Shown here: in pieces, positions 55,280-64,000 of the stretch | How the letters are laid out: each line of letters starts with the position of its first letter | How positions within the stretch are numbered: the stretch's first letter is position 1 | DNA from: Myxococcales bacterium | GTDB taxonomy: Bacteria; Myxococcota; Bradymonadia; UBA7976; UBA1532 | Reading direction: 5' to 3' | Length of the DNA stretch: 64,000 nucleotides | Assembly (NCBI GenBank): GCA_020633515.1 | Contig: JACKDM010000012.1 | Span: 1 to 64,000 of the forward strand | Translations under genes and position numbers: made by a program | Notes under the pieces: generated by a model | The model's input: only the letters and a program-made list of their open reading frames with translations | Databases searched by the model: none | Told to the model about the DNA's origin: nothing

Positions 55280-56869
55280 TCAACCGCGAGCCCACCGCTT
55301 CGGCGCGGACGGGTGCCGATGCGGCCGCCGCCACGCCGCCCGCAGCGCCACCGCCTCGATCAGCTCCCGCCCGACGAGCGGCGCGTCGAGCCGCGGCGAG
55401 GCCGGGCGGTAGTTCGGATCGGGCATGCGCCGCTCGTCCGCCGCGAGGATCGCGTCCCGCAGCGCCCGCGAGAGCCGCGGGCCGAAGCCGCCCAGACGAT
55501 CGGCCGCCACGATCGCGGCGGCGACCGCGACGCGCGGGTCGTCGTGGAAGCGCTGCCCGCCGACGAGCGCCTCGACCCGCCGCCGCACCCGCGCCCAGCG
55601 ACCGGGGCCCATCTCGAAGCCGGGCATCGCCGAGAGCGGCCGCCCGCCGAGCGCGTCGTGGCGGCCGGCGCGGAGGCGGTCGACCACCGGCGCGAGGCGC
55701 TCGACCGCGCGCGCGACCGGCAGCCGCACCGACTCGCCGAAGAGGCTCGGCAGCCGCAGCGCCTCGGGGTGGTCGTGGGTGCGCCGCCACTGCGCGAGCA
55801 GCTTCTCGGCGCGGCCGGTGGCGCCCATCTTCGCGAGCGTGTGCGCCATCAGCTCGACCCGCAGGTGCGGCGGCGGCGTCTCGTCGACGAGGCGTGGATC
55901 GGCGGCCGCCTCGACCCGCGTCACCACGTCGGGGTCGTCGGGCGACGCGAGCCGCCGCATCGCGCCGCGCAGCGCGGCGGGGCCCATCATCATCACCGCG
56001 AGCGTGTCGGCGGCGAGCGTCGGCAGCCAGACGCGCCCGGCGGCGTCGAGGTCGAAGACCGCCACCCGCCCCTGCAAGCGCGGCAGCCACGCGCGCTCCT
56101 CGCCCGGCAAGAGCGAGCGCGGCCCGGCGAGCAGCCCCGGCCGCACGCGCAGGATCGTGCGCGCGACCGCGTCGACGAGCGCCGGCCAGCGGCGCGCCTC
56201 GTCGGCGAACGCGGGCGGCAGCAGCACCACCGGGCGGTCGGGGAAGAGCGCGCCGACGTCGAGGTCGTCGCGCGGCGCGGGCAGGCAGATCGGGGGCGCT
56301 TGCGGCCAGCGGTGGTCGCCGGCGGCGAGCGGCGCGAGCAGCGCGCCCGCGACGGCCTCGGCCTCGCGCACGAGCCGGGTCAGCTCGGCGTCGCCGAGCC
56401 AGCGCGCGGCGCCGTCGAGCAGCACGAAGCGGCCCTCGAGCGCAGCGAGCGCGCCAAAGGTCTCGCCGAGCTCGGCGCTGCGGTCGAACCACTGCGCGAC
56501 GCGCTCGGGGCGCTCGTCGACGTCGTCGAGGTGGGCGGAGAGATCGGCGAGGCGCTCGCGGAGGCGGTCGATCGGCGGCAGCAGGTGGCGCTCGACCGCC
56601 GCGCGGAGCGGGGCGAGCGCGGGCAGGCCGAGGCGGTCGCGCAGCCGCGCCGCCCGCTCGCGCAGCCGCGCCGCCCCGTCTTCGGCGCGATCGATCTGGT
56701 CGCGGGCGCGGTCGAGCATCACCGCCCAGGTCTCGCGGTCGTCCGGCGCGGGCGGCGCCTCGAGCGTGGCGGCCTCCTCGGCCTGCCGGCCGCCGGTCAC
56801 CCGCTGGTAGAGGCTGTAGATCGCCTGGAGGACGAAGACGAGGATGATGAGCTCGTCGGCGAATTCCAT
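55280..56869 (-). CDS. Unknown membrane-anchored protein in the flotillin operon
   Basis: 529 residues from ATG 56869. One N-terminal membrane segment (ELIILVFVLQAIYSLY) is followed by a coiled coil at about residues 50-110 (ARDQIDRAEDGAARLRERAA) and a largely helical soluble part (LARAVERLAPVVDRLRAG). No family recognised. It starts 1 base after the stop of a 63-residue gene, which in turn follows floA. It may be a partner of the FloA/NfeD membrane platform; this is inferred from location only. Confidence 0.6.
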   Translation of the reverse strand: MEFADELIILVFVLQAIYSLYQRVTGGRQAEEAATLEAPPAPDDRETWAVMLDRARDQIDRAEDGAARLRERAARLRDRLGLPALAPLRAAVERHLLPPIDRLRERLADLSAHLDDVDERPERVAQWFDRSAELGETFGALAALEGRFVLLDGAARWLGDAELTRLVREAEAVAGALLAPLAAGDHRWPQAPPICLPAPRDDLDVGALFPDRPVVLLPPAFADEARRWPALVDAVARTILRVRPGLLAGPRSLLPGEERAWLPRLQGRVAVFDLDAAGRVWLPTLAADTLAVMMMGPAALRGAMRRLASPDDPDVVTRVEAAADPRLVDETPPPHLRVELMAHTLAKMGATGRAEKLLAQWRRTHDHPEALRLPSLFGESVRLPVARAVERLAPVVDRLRAGRHDALGGRPLSAMPGFEMGPGRWARVRRRVEALVGGQRFHDDPRVAVAAAIVAADRLGGFGPRLSRALRDAILAADERRMPDPNYRPASPRLDAPLVGRELIEAVALRAAWRRPHRHPSAPKRWARG

Positions 56870-56870
56870 G

Positions 56871-57062
56871 TCATTCCGACGGCTTGGGGGTCATCGGCGG
56901 CAGCGGGCGCGCGCCGCGGCGCGGCGGGCGGCGGAGCCCCGGCGGCGGGCCGAGCAGCTCGGCGAGGATGTACCGGCGCACCCACCCCGGGTCGCGCGGC
57001 ACGAGCCCGAGCGGGTCATCGGGCGGCCGCGGGCCGGGCGCCGGTAGCGAAGGGCCGCGCAC
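56871..57062 (-). CDS. Small protein of the flotillin operon
   Basis: 63 residues from GTG 57062, which is 1 base after the floA stop. The central part has coding character (DDPLGLVPRDPGWVRRYILA and AELLGPPPGLRR), basic with a possible amphipathic helix; the C-terminus is Pro/Arg-rich. It lies exactly between floA and the 529-residue gene with single-base gaps, so it is likely translated. No family recognised. Confidence 0.5.
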   Translation of the reverse strand: MRGPSLPAPGPRPPDDPLGLVPRDPGWVRRYILAELLGPPPGLRRPPRRGARPLPPMTPKPSE

Positions 57063-57063
57063 A

Positions 57064-58068
57064 TCAACCCCCGATCGGCCCGGGCGTCGAGCCGCCGCCG
57101 CCCTCGCTCAGATCGGAGATGTGCCGCCGCATGTCGGTGTCGGCCTCGATGTTGCGCATCTGCAGGTAGTCCATGTACCCGAAGTTGCCCTGGCGCAGCG
57201 CCTCGGCGATCGCGAGCGGGACCTCGGCCTCGGCCTCGGCGACCTTGGCGCGGGCCTCTTGATAGCGGGCCTTCATCTCCTGCTCCTCGGCGACCGCCAT
57301 CGCGCGCCGGCTCTCGGCCTGCGCCTGCGCGATGTTCTTGTCGGCCTCGGCCTGGTCGATCTGGAGCTTGGCGCCGATGTTGGAGCCGACGTCGATGTCG
57401 GCGATGTCGATCGAGAGGATTTCGAAGGCGGTGCCGGCGTCGAGGCCCTTGTCGATGACCTGCTTGGAGATGCGGTCGGGGTTCTCGAGCACCGCCTTGT
57501 GGCTCGACGAGCTGCCGATGGTGGTGACGATGCCCTCGCCCACGCGGGCGAGGATGGTCTCTTCGCCGGCGCCGCCGACGAGGCGGTCGATGTTGGCGCG
57601 CAGCGTGATGCGGCTGACGGCGATGAGCTGGATGCCGTCGGCGGCGACCGCCGAGACCTTGGGCGTCTCGATGACCTTGGGGTTGACGCTCATCTTGACC
57701 GCGTCGAGCACGTCGCGGCCGGCGAGGTCGATCGCGGCGGCGCGCTCGAAGGTGAGGCTGATGCCGGCCTTCTGCGCCGAGATGAGCGCGAAGACGACGC
57801 GCTCGACATTGCCGCCGGCGAGGTAGTGGCTCTCGAGCTGGTCGATGCTGAGGTTGAGCCCGGCCTTGACGGCGCTGATCCGGGGGTTGACGACCGAGGT
57901 GGGGCGCACCCGGCGCAGCCGCATCGCGATGAGCTGGCCGATGCCGACCGCGGCGCCGGTGAGGCGGGCGGCGATGTAGAGGCCGACGGGCACGAAGTAG
58001 AAGAAGAGGAAGACGACGACGAGGCCGAGGGCCGCGATCGCGATCAACAGTCCGGTGGAGTCGGGCAC
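57064..58068 (-). CDS. floA: Flotillin-like protein FloA
   Basis: 334 residues from GTG 58068, preceded by AAGGAGCAACC. FloA forms membrane foci that organise lipid domains. The N-terminal hydrophobic segment is [20 protein letters not shown]; the SPFH/PHB domain follows, with [37 protein letters not shown] and [20 protein letters not shown] (coiled coil), and a C-terminal SPFH tail. It lies between NfeD (16 bases upstream) and the 63-residue gene, as in many NfeD-floA operons. Confidence 0.93.
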   Translation of the reverse strand: MPDSTGLLIAIAALGLVVVFLFFYFVPVGLYIAARLTGAAVGIGQLIAMRLRRVRPTSVVNPRISAVKAGLNLSIDQLESHYLAGGNVERVVFALISAQKAGISLTFERAAAIDLAGRDVLDAVKMSVNPKVIETPKVSAVAADGIQLIAVSRITLRANIDRLVGGAGEETILARVGEGIVTTIGSSSSHKAVLENPDRISKQVIDKGLDAGTAFEILSIDIADIDVGSNIGAKLQIDQAEADKNIAQAQAESRRAMAVAEEQEMKARYQEARAKVAEAEAEVPLAIAEALRQGNFGYMDYLQMRNIEADTDMRRHISDLSEGGGGSTPGPIGG

Positions 58069-58084
58069 GGTTGCTCCTTGCTGT

Positions 58085-59662
58085 TCAGTCCACGCTCTCG
58101 TCTTCGATGACCACCACCCGCACGCCCTCGACCTTGACGACCTTGACCGGCGTGCCGCGTGGGATCCAGCGGTCGCGGCTGACGACGTCGACGACGTCGT
58201 CGCCGATGCGGACCCGACCGGCGGGGCGCAGCTCGGTGGTGGCGACACCCTTGCGGCCGAGGTAGCCGCGCTGGTCGGCGGGGGCCGCGCCCCACTCTTC
58301 GCCCGGCAGCGGGACCTCGCCGGTCGGGCTGCCGCCGAGGGTGTGTTCGAGCACGAGCCAGCGGCCGAGGAAGCTGCCGGGCAGGTAGCGGATGACGAAG
58401 ACCATCACCACCGCGCTGACGAAGAGCGCGAGCAGCACGACGGTCATGGCGTCGCCGAGCGCGCCGATCTCCCACGAGGTCGAGAGCGGCATGTCGATCA
58501 TGCCCATGACGAGCGCGACGACGATCAACGCGATGCCGGCGACCCCGGCGACGCCGAAGCCGGGGATGATGAAGATCTCGGCGGCGAGCAGCCCGGCGCC
58601 GAGCGCGAAGACGAGCAGCTCCTCCCAGCCGGCGAGGCCGGCGATCGAGGAGCCGCCGAAGAAGAGGAGCAGGCAGAGCAGCCCGATGGCGCCGACGACG
58701 CCGAAGCCGGGGGTGTAGAACTCCATGAGCAGGCCGAGCATGCCGAGCGACATGAGCAGGCCGGCGACGACCGGATCGGTGAGGAAGCGGGCGACCTTCT
58801 CGGCCCAGTTGGCGGCGGGGCGCACGCGCTCGGCGGCGGAGAGCCCGAGCGCGTCGATGAGGGCGTCGAGGTCTTTGTGCTTGGCGGTGGCGAGCCCGAG
58901 GCGGATGGCCTCGTCGGTGGTGACGGTGAGGAGCTTGCCCTTGGCGATGACGCCCTCGACGGCGACGTCGGCGTCGACCATGGCCTCGGCGAGCACGGCG
59001 GGGCGGCCGTTGGCCTCGGCGGTGGCGCGCATCTCGGAGCGCATGTAGCTGACCATCTTCTCGCCGACCGCCTCGGCCTGCCCGCCCTGCATCTGCACCG
59101 GGGTCGCGGCGCCCATGCTCGCGCCGGGCGCGAAGACGATGTGGTCGGCGGCGAGGCTGATGAGCGCGCCGGCGCTGATGGCGCGGTTGTCGACGTAGGC
59201 GATGATCGGGGTCTCGGTGCGGAGCAGCGCGTCGCGGATGCGGACGGCGGCGTCGACGCGGCCGCCGAAGGTGTCGACGTCGAGGATGACGGCGGCGGCG
59301 CCCTTGGCGTCTTCGAGGACGCGATCGACGAAGGGCGCGAGGCCCATGTCGATGGTGCCGTCGATGGGGAGCACGACGACCCGCCGGCCGCGGCCGCCGT
59401 CGGCGTCGAGCACCGGGAGCGGCGGGGCGGGCTCGGGGGTGAAGGGGATGACGGTGGCGTCGGCCTTGGCGGCCTTGTCGTCTGCGGCCTCGGCGGCCTT
59501 GTCGGCCTTCTCGGGCTGTTCGGCGGCCGGGGCGGAGTTTTCGGCGGCGGCGTCGGCGGGGCCGGCGTCGAGCGCCTCGGCGCGGGCGGCGAGCGCGGCG
59601 ACGAGGCCGAGCAGGAGCACGGCGAGCGGCGCGGCGCGGCGATCGGCGGGTGCGGTCGACAT
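58085..59662 (-). CDS. NfeD-family membrane protein with ClpP-class Ser protease domain
   Basis: 525 residues from ATG 59662 with GAGGGAG upstream. A signal-like segment and an Ala/Lys-rich linker are followed by a ClpP-class serine protease domain ([53 protein letters not shown], with a Ser-Lys dyad expected) at about residues 110-300. Four to five membrane segments (about 330-440) and a C-terminal OB-fold ([18 protein letters not shown]) complete the long NfeD type. NfeD is the usual partner of flotillins. Confidence 0.9.
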   Translation of the reverse strand: MSTAPADRRAAPLAVLLLGLVAALAARAEALDAGPADAAAENSAPAAEQPEKADKAAEAADDKAAKADATVIPFTPEPAPPLPVLDADGGRGRRVVVLPIDGTIDMGLAPFVDRVLEDAKGAAAVILDVDTFGGRVDAAVRIRDALLRTETPIIAYVDNRAISAGALISLAADHIVFAPGASMGAATPVQMQGGQAEAVGEKMVSYMRSEMRATAEANGRPAVLAEAMVDADVAVEGVIAKGKLLTVTTDEAIRLGLATAKHKDLDALIDALGLSAAERVRPAANWAEKVARFLTDPVVAGLLMSLGMLGLLMEFYTPGFGVVGAIGLLCLLLFFGGSSIAGLAGWEELLVFALGAGLLAAEIFIIPGFGVAGVAGIALIVVALVMGMIDMPLSTSWEIGALGDAMTVVLLALFVSAVVMVFVIRYLPGSFLGRWLVLEHTLGGSPTGEVPLPGEEWGAAPADQRGYLGRKGVATTELRPAGRVRIGDDVVDVVSRDRWIPRGTPVKVVKVEGVRVVVIEDESVD

Positions 59663-59868
59663 CACTCCCTCGCTGTACACCGCCCTCCGCCGCGGGGCAA
59701 CGCGGTTCTCGGCGGGGTCGACGGGCCGGCGGTTGGCGACGCCGGTGGCCCGTGTTGAAATACCGACCCGATGCTCCCGGTTGCACCCCACGAAACAAAT
59801 CGCGTACCCACTCCCCGACCGGCCGCGCTTCACGGCGCGCGCCGGCCTCTTCGGCACCTTCGCCTGCG
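59663..59868. other. Divergent intergenic region
   Basis: About 205 bases between the NfeD gene (minus) and the AgmX-like gene (plus). Around 59750-59815 it is AT-richer than its flanks and probably carries promoters for both sides (TTGAAA at 59755-59760 reads towards the plus gene, GGTATTTC towards the minus gene), but no hexamer pair fits well. Confidence 0.35.
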
Positions 59869-60732
59869 ATGTCCATGATCCGACTCATCGCCGTCATCGG
59901 CCTCGTCACCCTGCCGCACCTCGGCCACGCCGGCGACCCCGCCGACGCCGACGACGAGAGCCCCTGTCGCGGCCGGCACAAGCGCGTCGAGCTGGTGCTG
60001 ACCGCCGACGAGTTCCGCATCCCCGCCTACGACGCCCGCCGTGGCCTCGTCCTCGTCCGCCCCGAGACCGATCTGCTGCCCGGCGTGGAGCGCGCGTTCT
60101 CGGTGCGGCTGCGCATGGCCTCGCCCGAGGTGCTGATGCCGCTCGGGCCGACGGGGCTGTTCTTCGGGCTGGAGTCGGGGACCCATGAGCTGGAGATGGT
60201 GGTCGAGGCCGAGCCGTTCGGCCCGGAGTGCGACGCCGAGGCGCGGCCGGCGTGTGATGAGCTCAAGGTGCGCGCGGTCCACCTCAAGCGGGGCGAGATG
60301 GTGATCTCGTCGCGGCGGCTCGACGAGCCGATCGGGCCGGTGACGCGCTTCGAGACGCGGGTCTTCGGGCGGCTGAACGTCGAGCGGGGCCAGCTCGACG
60401 CGGCGGCGCTCGACACGCGGGCGCGGGCGATCGGCGAGGCGTGCCTGCGGCGGGCGCTGGCGCGGACGCGCATGATCCAGGGCGCGCTGTCGGTGCAGCT
60501 CGGCGCCGACGTGGTCGGGCAGCCCGAGCCGCCGGTGGTGGTGGTCGACGGGCTCGTCGACCCGGAGCTGACCCGGTGCCTGATCGATCGCTTCGGCCGG
60601 GACGCGGCGGTCGCCGAGCTGCTGCCGCCGGCCGCGCGGGCCTACCTGACGCTCTACTTCCGCGGCGAGGCGGTGGTCTCGACGCCCGATCCGGCCTCGG
60701 CGGAGCTGGCGATCGAGCGCAGCCACCCGTAG
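59869..60732 (+). CDS. Secreted AgmX/PglI-like C-terminal-domain protein
   Basis: 287 residues from ATG 59869 (ATG 59875 is an alternative). A signal peptide (MIRLIAVIGLVTLPHLGHA) is followed by a mature part with two Cys near the middle (CDAEARPACDELK). The C-terminal third (IGEACLRRALARTRMIQGAL ... DPELTRCLIDRF) follows the AgmX/PglI C-terminal domain pattern, a TonB-like module used in Myxococcota motility and transport. Its end overlaps the signal-peptidase-like gene on the other strand by 79 bases. Confidence 0.6.
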   Translation: MSMIRLIAVIGLVTLPHLGHAGDPADADDESPCRGRHKRVELVLTADEFRIPAYDARRGLVLVRPETDLLPGVERAFSVRLRMASPEVLMPLGPTGLFFGLESGTHELEMVVEAEPFGPECDAEARPACDELKVRAVHLKRGEMVISSRRLDEPIGPVTRFETRVFGRLNVERGQLDAAALDTRARAIGEACLRRALARTRMIQGALSVQLGADVVGQPEPPVVVVDGLVDPELTRCLIDRFGRDAAVAELLPPAARAYLTLYFRGEAVVSTPDPASAELAIERSHP

Positions 60733-61343
60733 CGGCCGCCCTCGCCGACCGCGCCGAGCACGACGCCGGCGACCTCGTCGGCCGGGACGACGCCGGCGAG
60801 CTCGTCGAGCGGGCAGGTGCGGCGGTTGTCGCAGATCACGAAGAGCTGGCCCGCGCCGACCTCCATCTCCGGGACATCGAGCCGCCAGGGGCGCGCGGCG
60901 CCGTCGTGGTCGCCGAGGATCATGTGGGCGCGGCCGTCGGGGAGGGCTTCGCTCGCCTGTCGCTGCCCGATCGCGCGCGCGCCGCGGCCGGCGTAGAGCC
61001 CGGTCTCGTGGGTGGTGAGCGGCGCGCCGTCGATGAGGAGCACGCCGTCTTCGGCGCCGATCCGCTCGCCGGGGAGCCCGATGACCCGGCGCAGCACCGC
61101 GCGGCCGCCGGCTTCGAGGAGCACGACGTCCCCGCGCTCGGGATCGGCGAGCGAGGCGACGAGCAGCACCGCGCTGTCGGCGGCGGCGGGCGCCATCGTG
61201 TCGCCGCGGACGCGGACGAGTTCGAAGAAGACGAGGCGGACGAGCGCGAGCGCGATGATCGCGAGGGTGACGAGCACGACCGCCGCCCGCCGGATCGGGA
61301 GCCGCCGGCGGGGCGCGGCGCCGATGACGAGCCGTTCGCTCAT
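60654..61343 (-). CDS. Signal peptidase I-like (S26) protein with altered catalytic residues
   Basis: 229 residues. The N-terminal membrane segment (AAVVLVTLAIIALALVRLVF) and S26 layout are present: RVRGDTMAPAAADSAVLLV where active enzymes have GxSMxP (nucleophile Ser), and VLRRVIGLPGERIGAED where active enzymes have VKRxIGxPGD (general-base Lys). So Ser is replaced by Thr and Lys by Arg. The C-terminal box reads CDNRRTCPLDEL in place of GDNRxxSxDSR. It is therefore probably inactive or has unusual chemistry. It ends the ribE-ribBX-ribH-nusB operon; its 3' end overlaps the AgmX-like gene. Confidence 0.75.
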   Translation of the reverse strand: MSERLVIGAAPRRRLPIRRAAVVLVTLAIIALALVRLVFFELVRVRGDTMAPAAADSAVLLVASLADPERGDVVLLEAGGRAVLRRVIGLPGERIGAEDGVLLIDGAPLTTHETGLYAGRGARAIGQRQASEALPDGRAHMILGDHDGAARPWRLDVPEMEVGAGQLFVICDNRRTCPLDELAGVVPADEVAGVVLGAVGEGGRYGWLRSIASSAEAGSGVETTASPRK

Positions 61344-61356
61344 GACCGATACTTGA

Positions 61357-61746
61357 TCATCGCGCTGCGGCGTCGCCGTAGAGCACGACCGCGCCGGCGA
61401 AGGCGCGGCGCAGCTCGTCGGGCACGAAGCGGAAGTCTTCGGGGCACAGCCCCGGTCGCTCGGCGCCCATCGCGCGGGCGAGGCGGGCGAGGTCGGCGGG
61501 GGTGGCGGCGCCGAGGCGCCAGAGCACGAGGCGGGGGACGGGGAAGAAGTCGGGCGCGGGCCACATGAGCGGGCCGTCGTGGGGGATCTCGCCGCGGGCG
61601 ACGAGCGCGGAGAGGCGGCCGCCGAGGCGCCAGTCGACGCGGCCGGTGAGGCCGGTGAGCGGGCGGTCGTCGAGGCGGACGGCGAGCATGAGCGGGTCGC
61701 AGGGCGCGGCGCGGAGGCCGTCGATGGTCGCCGCTGCGTCGATCAC
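61357..61746 (-). CDS. Small protein resembling the M17 aminopeptidase N-domain
   Basis: 129 residues from GTG 61746 (GTGA overlap with nusB). Sequences like LDDRPLTGLTGRVDWRLGGRL and GEIPHDGPLM recall the macro-like N-terminal domain of leucyl aminopeptidases, here without the catalytic domain. No metal-binding motif. It follows nusB and precedes the signal-peptidase-like gene by 13 bases. Function unknown. Confidence 0.55.
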   Translation of the reverse strand: MIDAAATIDGLRAAPCDPLMLAVRLDDRPLTGLTGRVDWRLGGRLSALVARGEIPHDGPLMWPAPDFFPVPRLVLWRLGAATPADLARLARAMGAERPGLCPEDFRFVPDELRRAFAGAVVLYGDAAAR

Positions 61747-62258
61747 ACCCGCTCCAGGTCCTGCGCGATGCGGTCGAGGATGCCGTTGACGAACTTGCCG
61801 CTGTCTTCCGTGCCGTAGCGCTTGGCGATCTCGATCGCCTCGTTGAGCGTCGCCTTGCTCGGGACGTCGCTCTCGAACGCGAGCTCGTAGACGGCGAGCC
61901 GCAGGACCGAGCGGTCGACGCGGCCCATGCGGGCGACCTTCCAGTTGAGCGAGCTCTTGCCGATCAGCTCGTCGATGGCGCGGGCGTGGGCGGCGACGCC
62001 GCGGACGAGGCGCTCGACGAAGGGCCAGTGCTCGCCCTGGGGGTCGAGGATCTTGCGGGCGCGGCGGATGAGGCCGGCGGGGGGCTCGTCGCCGCCGTCG
62101 GCGAAGAGGTCGCCGAGCAGCTCCTCGTCGGCGTTGAAGTGGGCGGCGAAGTCTTTGAGCGCGCCCTCGACGTCGTCGACGCGGCGGTGGTGGCGGGCGT
62201 CGACGGCGAAGAGCACGAGGAGCGCGGCCTCGCGCGCGGCGCGGCGGGCGGTGATCAC
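61743..62258 (-). CDS. nusB: Transcription antitermination protein NusB
   Basis: 171 residues from GTG 62258. NusB binds NusE (S10) and boxA RNA in rRNA antitermination. All-helical sequence with typical motifs: [19 protein letters not shown] at the start, [40 protein letters not shown]. Slightly long because of an insertion near residues 45-65. It overlaps ribH by 4 bases. Confidence 0.93.
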   Translation of the reverse strand: MITARRAAREAALLVLFAVDARHHRRVDDVEGALKDFAAHFNADEELLGDLFADGGDEPPAGLIRRARKILDPQGEHWPFVERLVRGVAAHARAIDELIGKSSLNWKVARMGRVDRSVLRLAVYELAFESDVPSKATLNEAIEIAKRYGTEDSGKFVNGILDRIAQDLERV

Positions 62259-62743
62259 GCGCTCTCTCCCCCGTCGATGCGGGCGAAGAGGTCGACGACC
62301 TCGAGCGCGGCCAGCGCGGCCTCGCCGCCCTTGTTGCCGGCCTTGGTGCCGGCGCGCTCGATCGCCTGCTCGATGGTGTCGACGGTGAGCACGCCGAACG
62401 AGACGGGGAGCTTGTACTGCATCCCCACCTGCGCGAGCCCCTTGGTCGCCTCGCCGGCGACGTACTCGAAGTGCGGCGTCGAGCCGCGGATCACCGCGCC
62501 GAGCGCGATGATCGCGTCGTAGCGGCCGGTCGCGGCGACGCGCTGCGCGACGATGGGCAGCTCCCAGCCGCCGGGGACCTTGTAGATCGTGATGTCGTCC
62601 ATCGAGGCGCCGTGGCGGACGAGGGTGTCGATCGCGCCGCCGACGAGCTGGTCGACGATGAAGCTGTTGAAGCGGCCGGCGAGCAGCGCGAAGCGGCGGC
62701 CTTCGGCGCGCAGGTGGCCTTCGATGACGCGGGGGGTCTTCAT
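62255..62743 (-). CDS. ribH: 6,7-dimethyl-8-ribityllumazine synthase
   Basis: 162 residues from ATG 62743. RibH condenses 3,4-dihydroxy-2-butanone 4-phosphate with the ribitylaminopyrimidine. Motifs: [56 protein letters not shown] and [16 protein letters not shown]. Its start overlaps the ribB gene stop. It belongs to the minus-strand riboflavin operon with the ribB and ribE-type genes. Confidence 0.95.
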   Translation of the reverse strand: MKTPRVIEGHLRAEGRRFALLAGRFNSFIVDQLVGGAIDTLVRHGASMDDITIYKVPGGWELPIVAQRVAATGRYDAIIALGAVIRGSTPHFEYVAGEATKGLAQVGMQYKLPVSFGVLTVDTIEQAIERAGTKAGNKGGEAALAALEVVDLFARIDGGESA

Positions 62744-63903
62744 GCCTTCTCCTCCGCCGCGGTGGACGGGATGGTGATGTGCTCGACGACCTCGAGGCCG
62801 TAGCCCTCGATGCCCTTGATGCGGCTCGGGGTGCCGGTGATCAGGCGCAGCTTGCGCGCGCCCTGGTCGAGCAGGATCTGGGCGCCGATGCCGAACTCGC
62901 GCAGATCGGCGGGCAGGCCGATGGCGCCGCGGTCGACGGGGGCCTCGCGGGGCGCGCGGCCCTGGCTGCGCAGGAGCTCGTGTTCGAGGCGGGGCGCGGG
63001 CTTCTGCAGGTAGACGAGCACGCCGGCGCCCTCGCTCTCCATGAGGCGGAGCGCGGCTTCGAGCTTGCTGCGGCTGTCTTCGGCGCCGCAGCGGAAGACG
63101 TCGCCGAGCACGTTCTCCTGGTGCACGCGGCCGAGCACGGGCACGTCTTCGAGGGGCTGGCCCTTGACGAACGCGAGGTGTTCGAGGTCGTCGACCGCGG
63201 TGCGGTAGGTGACGACCTTGAAGCGGCCGATCTCGGCGATCTCCATCTCGGCCTCGGCGGTCGCCTCGACCATGCGCTCGCGCAACAGGCGGTACCGGAT
63301 CAGATCGGCGATCGAGAGGATGAGGAGCCCGTGCTCGGCGGCGAAGACCTCGAGCTCGGGGCGACGGGCCATGGTGCCGTCGTCGTTCATGATCTCGCAG
63401 ATGACGCCGGCGGGCGCGAGGCCGGCGAGGCGGGCGAGGTCGACGCTGCCCTCGGTCTGGCCGGTGCGGACGAGCACGCCGCCGGCCTTGGCGCGGAGCG
63501 GGAAGACGTGGCCGGGGCGGCTGAGGTGCTCGGGGCGGGCGTCGGGCGCGACGGCGACGCGGATGGTGTGGGCGCGGTCGGCGGCGCTGATCCCGGTGGT
63601 GACGCCGGTGGCGGCCTCGACGCTGACGGTGAACGCGGTGCCGAAGCCGCTGCGGTTGTCCTGGACCATCATCGGGAGCGCGAGCTGGTCGCAGCGCTCG
63701 GCGGTCAGCGACAGGCAGATGAGCCCGCGGCCGTGGCGGGCCATGAAGTTGATCGCGGCGGGGGTGACGAGCTCGGCGGCCATGACGAGGTCGCCCTCGT
63801 TCTCGCGGTCCTCGTCGTCGACGAGGATGACCATGCGGCCGTTCTTGATCTCGTCGATGGCCTGCTCGACGCGCTGGATGCTCTCGCTGTCGGCGCTCTT
63901 CAT
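62740..63903 (-). CDS. ribB: 3,4-dihydroxy-2-butanone 4-phosphate synthase with degenerate GTP cyclohydrolase II domain (RibBX type)
   Basis: 387 residues from ATG 63903. The first 205 residues are a normal RibB ([44 protein letters not shown], with the metal-binding acidic pair). The second half has a RibA fold but its zinc site is lost: [20 protein letters not shown], where active enzymes have RxHSxCLTGD...RCDCG; only one of three Cys remains. It is therefore a RibB with a degenerate RibA domain, as seen in some bacteria. GTP cyclohydrolase II activity must come from elsewhere. The stop overlaps the ribH start by 4 bases. Confidence 0.9.
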   Translation of the reverse strand: MKSADSESIQRVEQAIDEIKNGRMVILVDDEDRENEGDLVMAAELVTPAAINFMARHGRGLICLSLTAERCDQLALPMMVQDNRSGFGTAFTVSVEAATGVTTGISAADRAHTIRVAVAPDARPEHLSRPGHVFPLRAKAGGVLVRTGQTEGSVDLARLAGLAPAGVICEIMNDDGTMARRPELEVFAAEHGLLILSIADLIRYRLLRERMVEATAEAEMEIAEIGRFKVVTYRTAVDDLEHLAFVKGQPLEDVPVLGRVHQENVLGDVFRCGAEDSRSKLEAALRLMESEGAGVLVYLQKPAPRLEHELLRSQGRAPREAPVDRGAIGLPADLREFGIGAQILLDQGARKLRLITGTPSRIKGIEGYGLEVVEHITIPSTAAEEKA

Positions 63904-64000
63904 CGGATGAAACCGCTCTTGGTGAGGAGGGCCAGATCGACGCCGCTCGGGGTCGCGGGGTCGCCGTCGCGCCAGGTCAAGAGGCGCTCGACGTACTTGC
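63900..64000 (-). CDS. ribE: Riboflavin synthase alpha subunit (C-terminal fragment)
   Basis: The last 33 codons run off the window; the product ends [20 protein letters not shown] then [11 protein letters not shown] and a TGA that overlaps the ATG of the ribB gene. The KYVERLL motif is typical of the riboflavin synthase C-terminus. This sets the operon order ribE, ribB, ribH, nusB, small protein, signal-peptidase-like protein. Any FMN riboswitch would be outside the window. Confidence 0.75.
   Translation of the reverse strand, partial: KYVERLLTWRDGDPATPSGVDLALLTKSGFIR

Overview
The window is one contiguous, very GC-rich stretch (about 70% or more by eye) from a bacterial chromosome. Core housekeeping genes are interleaved with many secreted lipoproteins: DAxxDA-type linkers after the lipobox cysteine, FG-GAP repeats, Cys-rich repeats, a Ser/Thr kinase next to a TPR/PEGA-type protein, and an AgmX-like protein. 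That mix suggests Myxococcota (former Deltaproteobacteria); genus cannot be called from sequence alone. No tRNA, rRNA, CRISPR array, insertion sequence or phage gene was seen. Genes sit in tight operons with many ATGA/GTGA overlaps, and no gene-free gap exceeds about 300 bases.

Layout. 1-5.9 kb: scattered metabolism and envelope genes (S10 carboxypeptidase-like protein, propeller lipoprotein, yceI, queF). 5.4-11.9 kb, minus strand: Hsp70 - J-domain protein - cdsA - rseP - tsaB - small membrane protein, probably one transcript. 11.0-13.45 kb: a damaged interval covering the 5' part of the Hsp70 gene and most of ffh, divergently arranged, full of frameshifts in the given sequence although the flanks are clean. 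13.7-20.4 kb, plus strand: YIP1-like protein, gpsA, secreted protein, prmC, membrane protein, ceramidase-like lipoprotein. 20.4-21.1 kb: SRAP protein, minus strand.

21.3-31.0 kb, plus strand: a complete TonB-type transport locus (beta-helix lipoprotein, DUF3450, long ExbB, short ExbB, ExbD, TonB, TPR protein, TonB-dependent receptor). 31.0-34.3 kb, minus strand: TPR/PEGA-like protein, Ser/Thr kinase, GST-like protein. 34.5-38.1 kb, plus strand: small unknown, GspF-like, hydrolase, lipoprotein and unknown genes. 38.07-44.5 kb, minus strand: an 1826-residue FG-GAP lipoprotein, a 54-residue RiPP-like peptide not normally called, and an HPr-kinase-like P-loop protein. 44.6-51.2 kb: tatD, phosphotransferase, GNAT-type protein, pntAB, possible dioxygenase. 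51.2-59.7 kb, minus strand: unknown, a Cys-rich 12-repeat lipoprotein, and a floA/NfeD membrane-organisation operon with two unknown partners. 59.9-64.0 kb: AgmX-like secreted protein, then on the minus strand ribE-ribBX-ribH-nusB-small protein-lepB-like.

Most interesting: the self-contained TonB locus with two RNA-hairpin candidates; the RiPP-like peptide plus kinase; the 12 x 39-residue Cys repeat protein; a signal-peptidase homologue with both catalytic residues changed; a pseudo-receiver/J-domain fusion; and the damaged dnaK/ffh interval, which should be treated as a sequence-quality problem until reads are checked.
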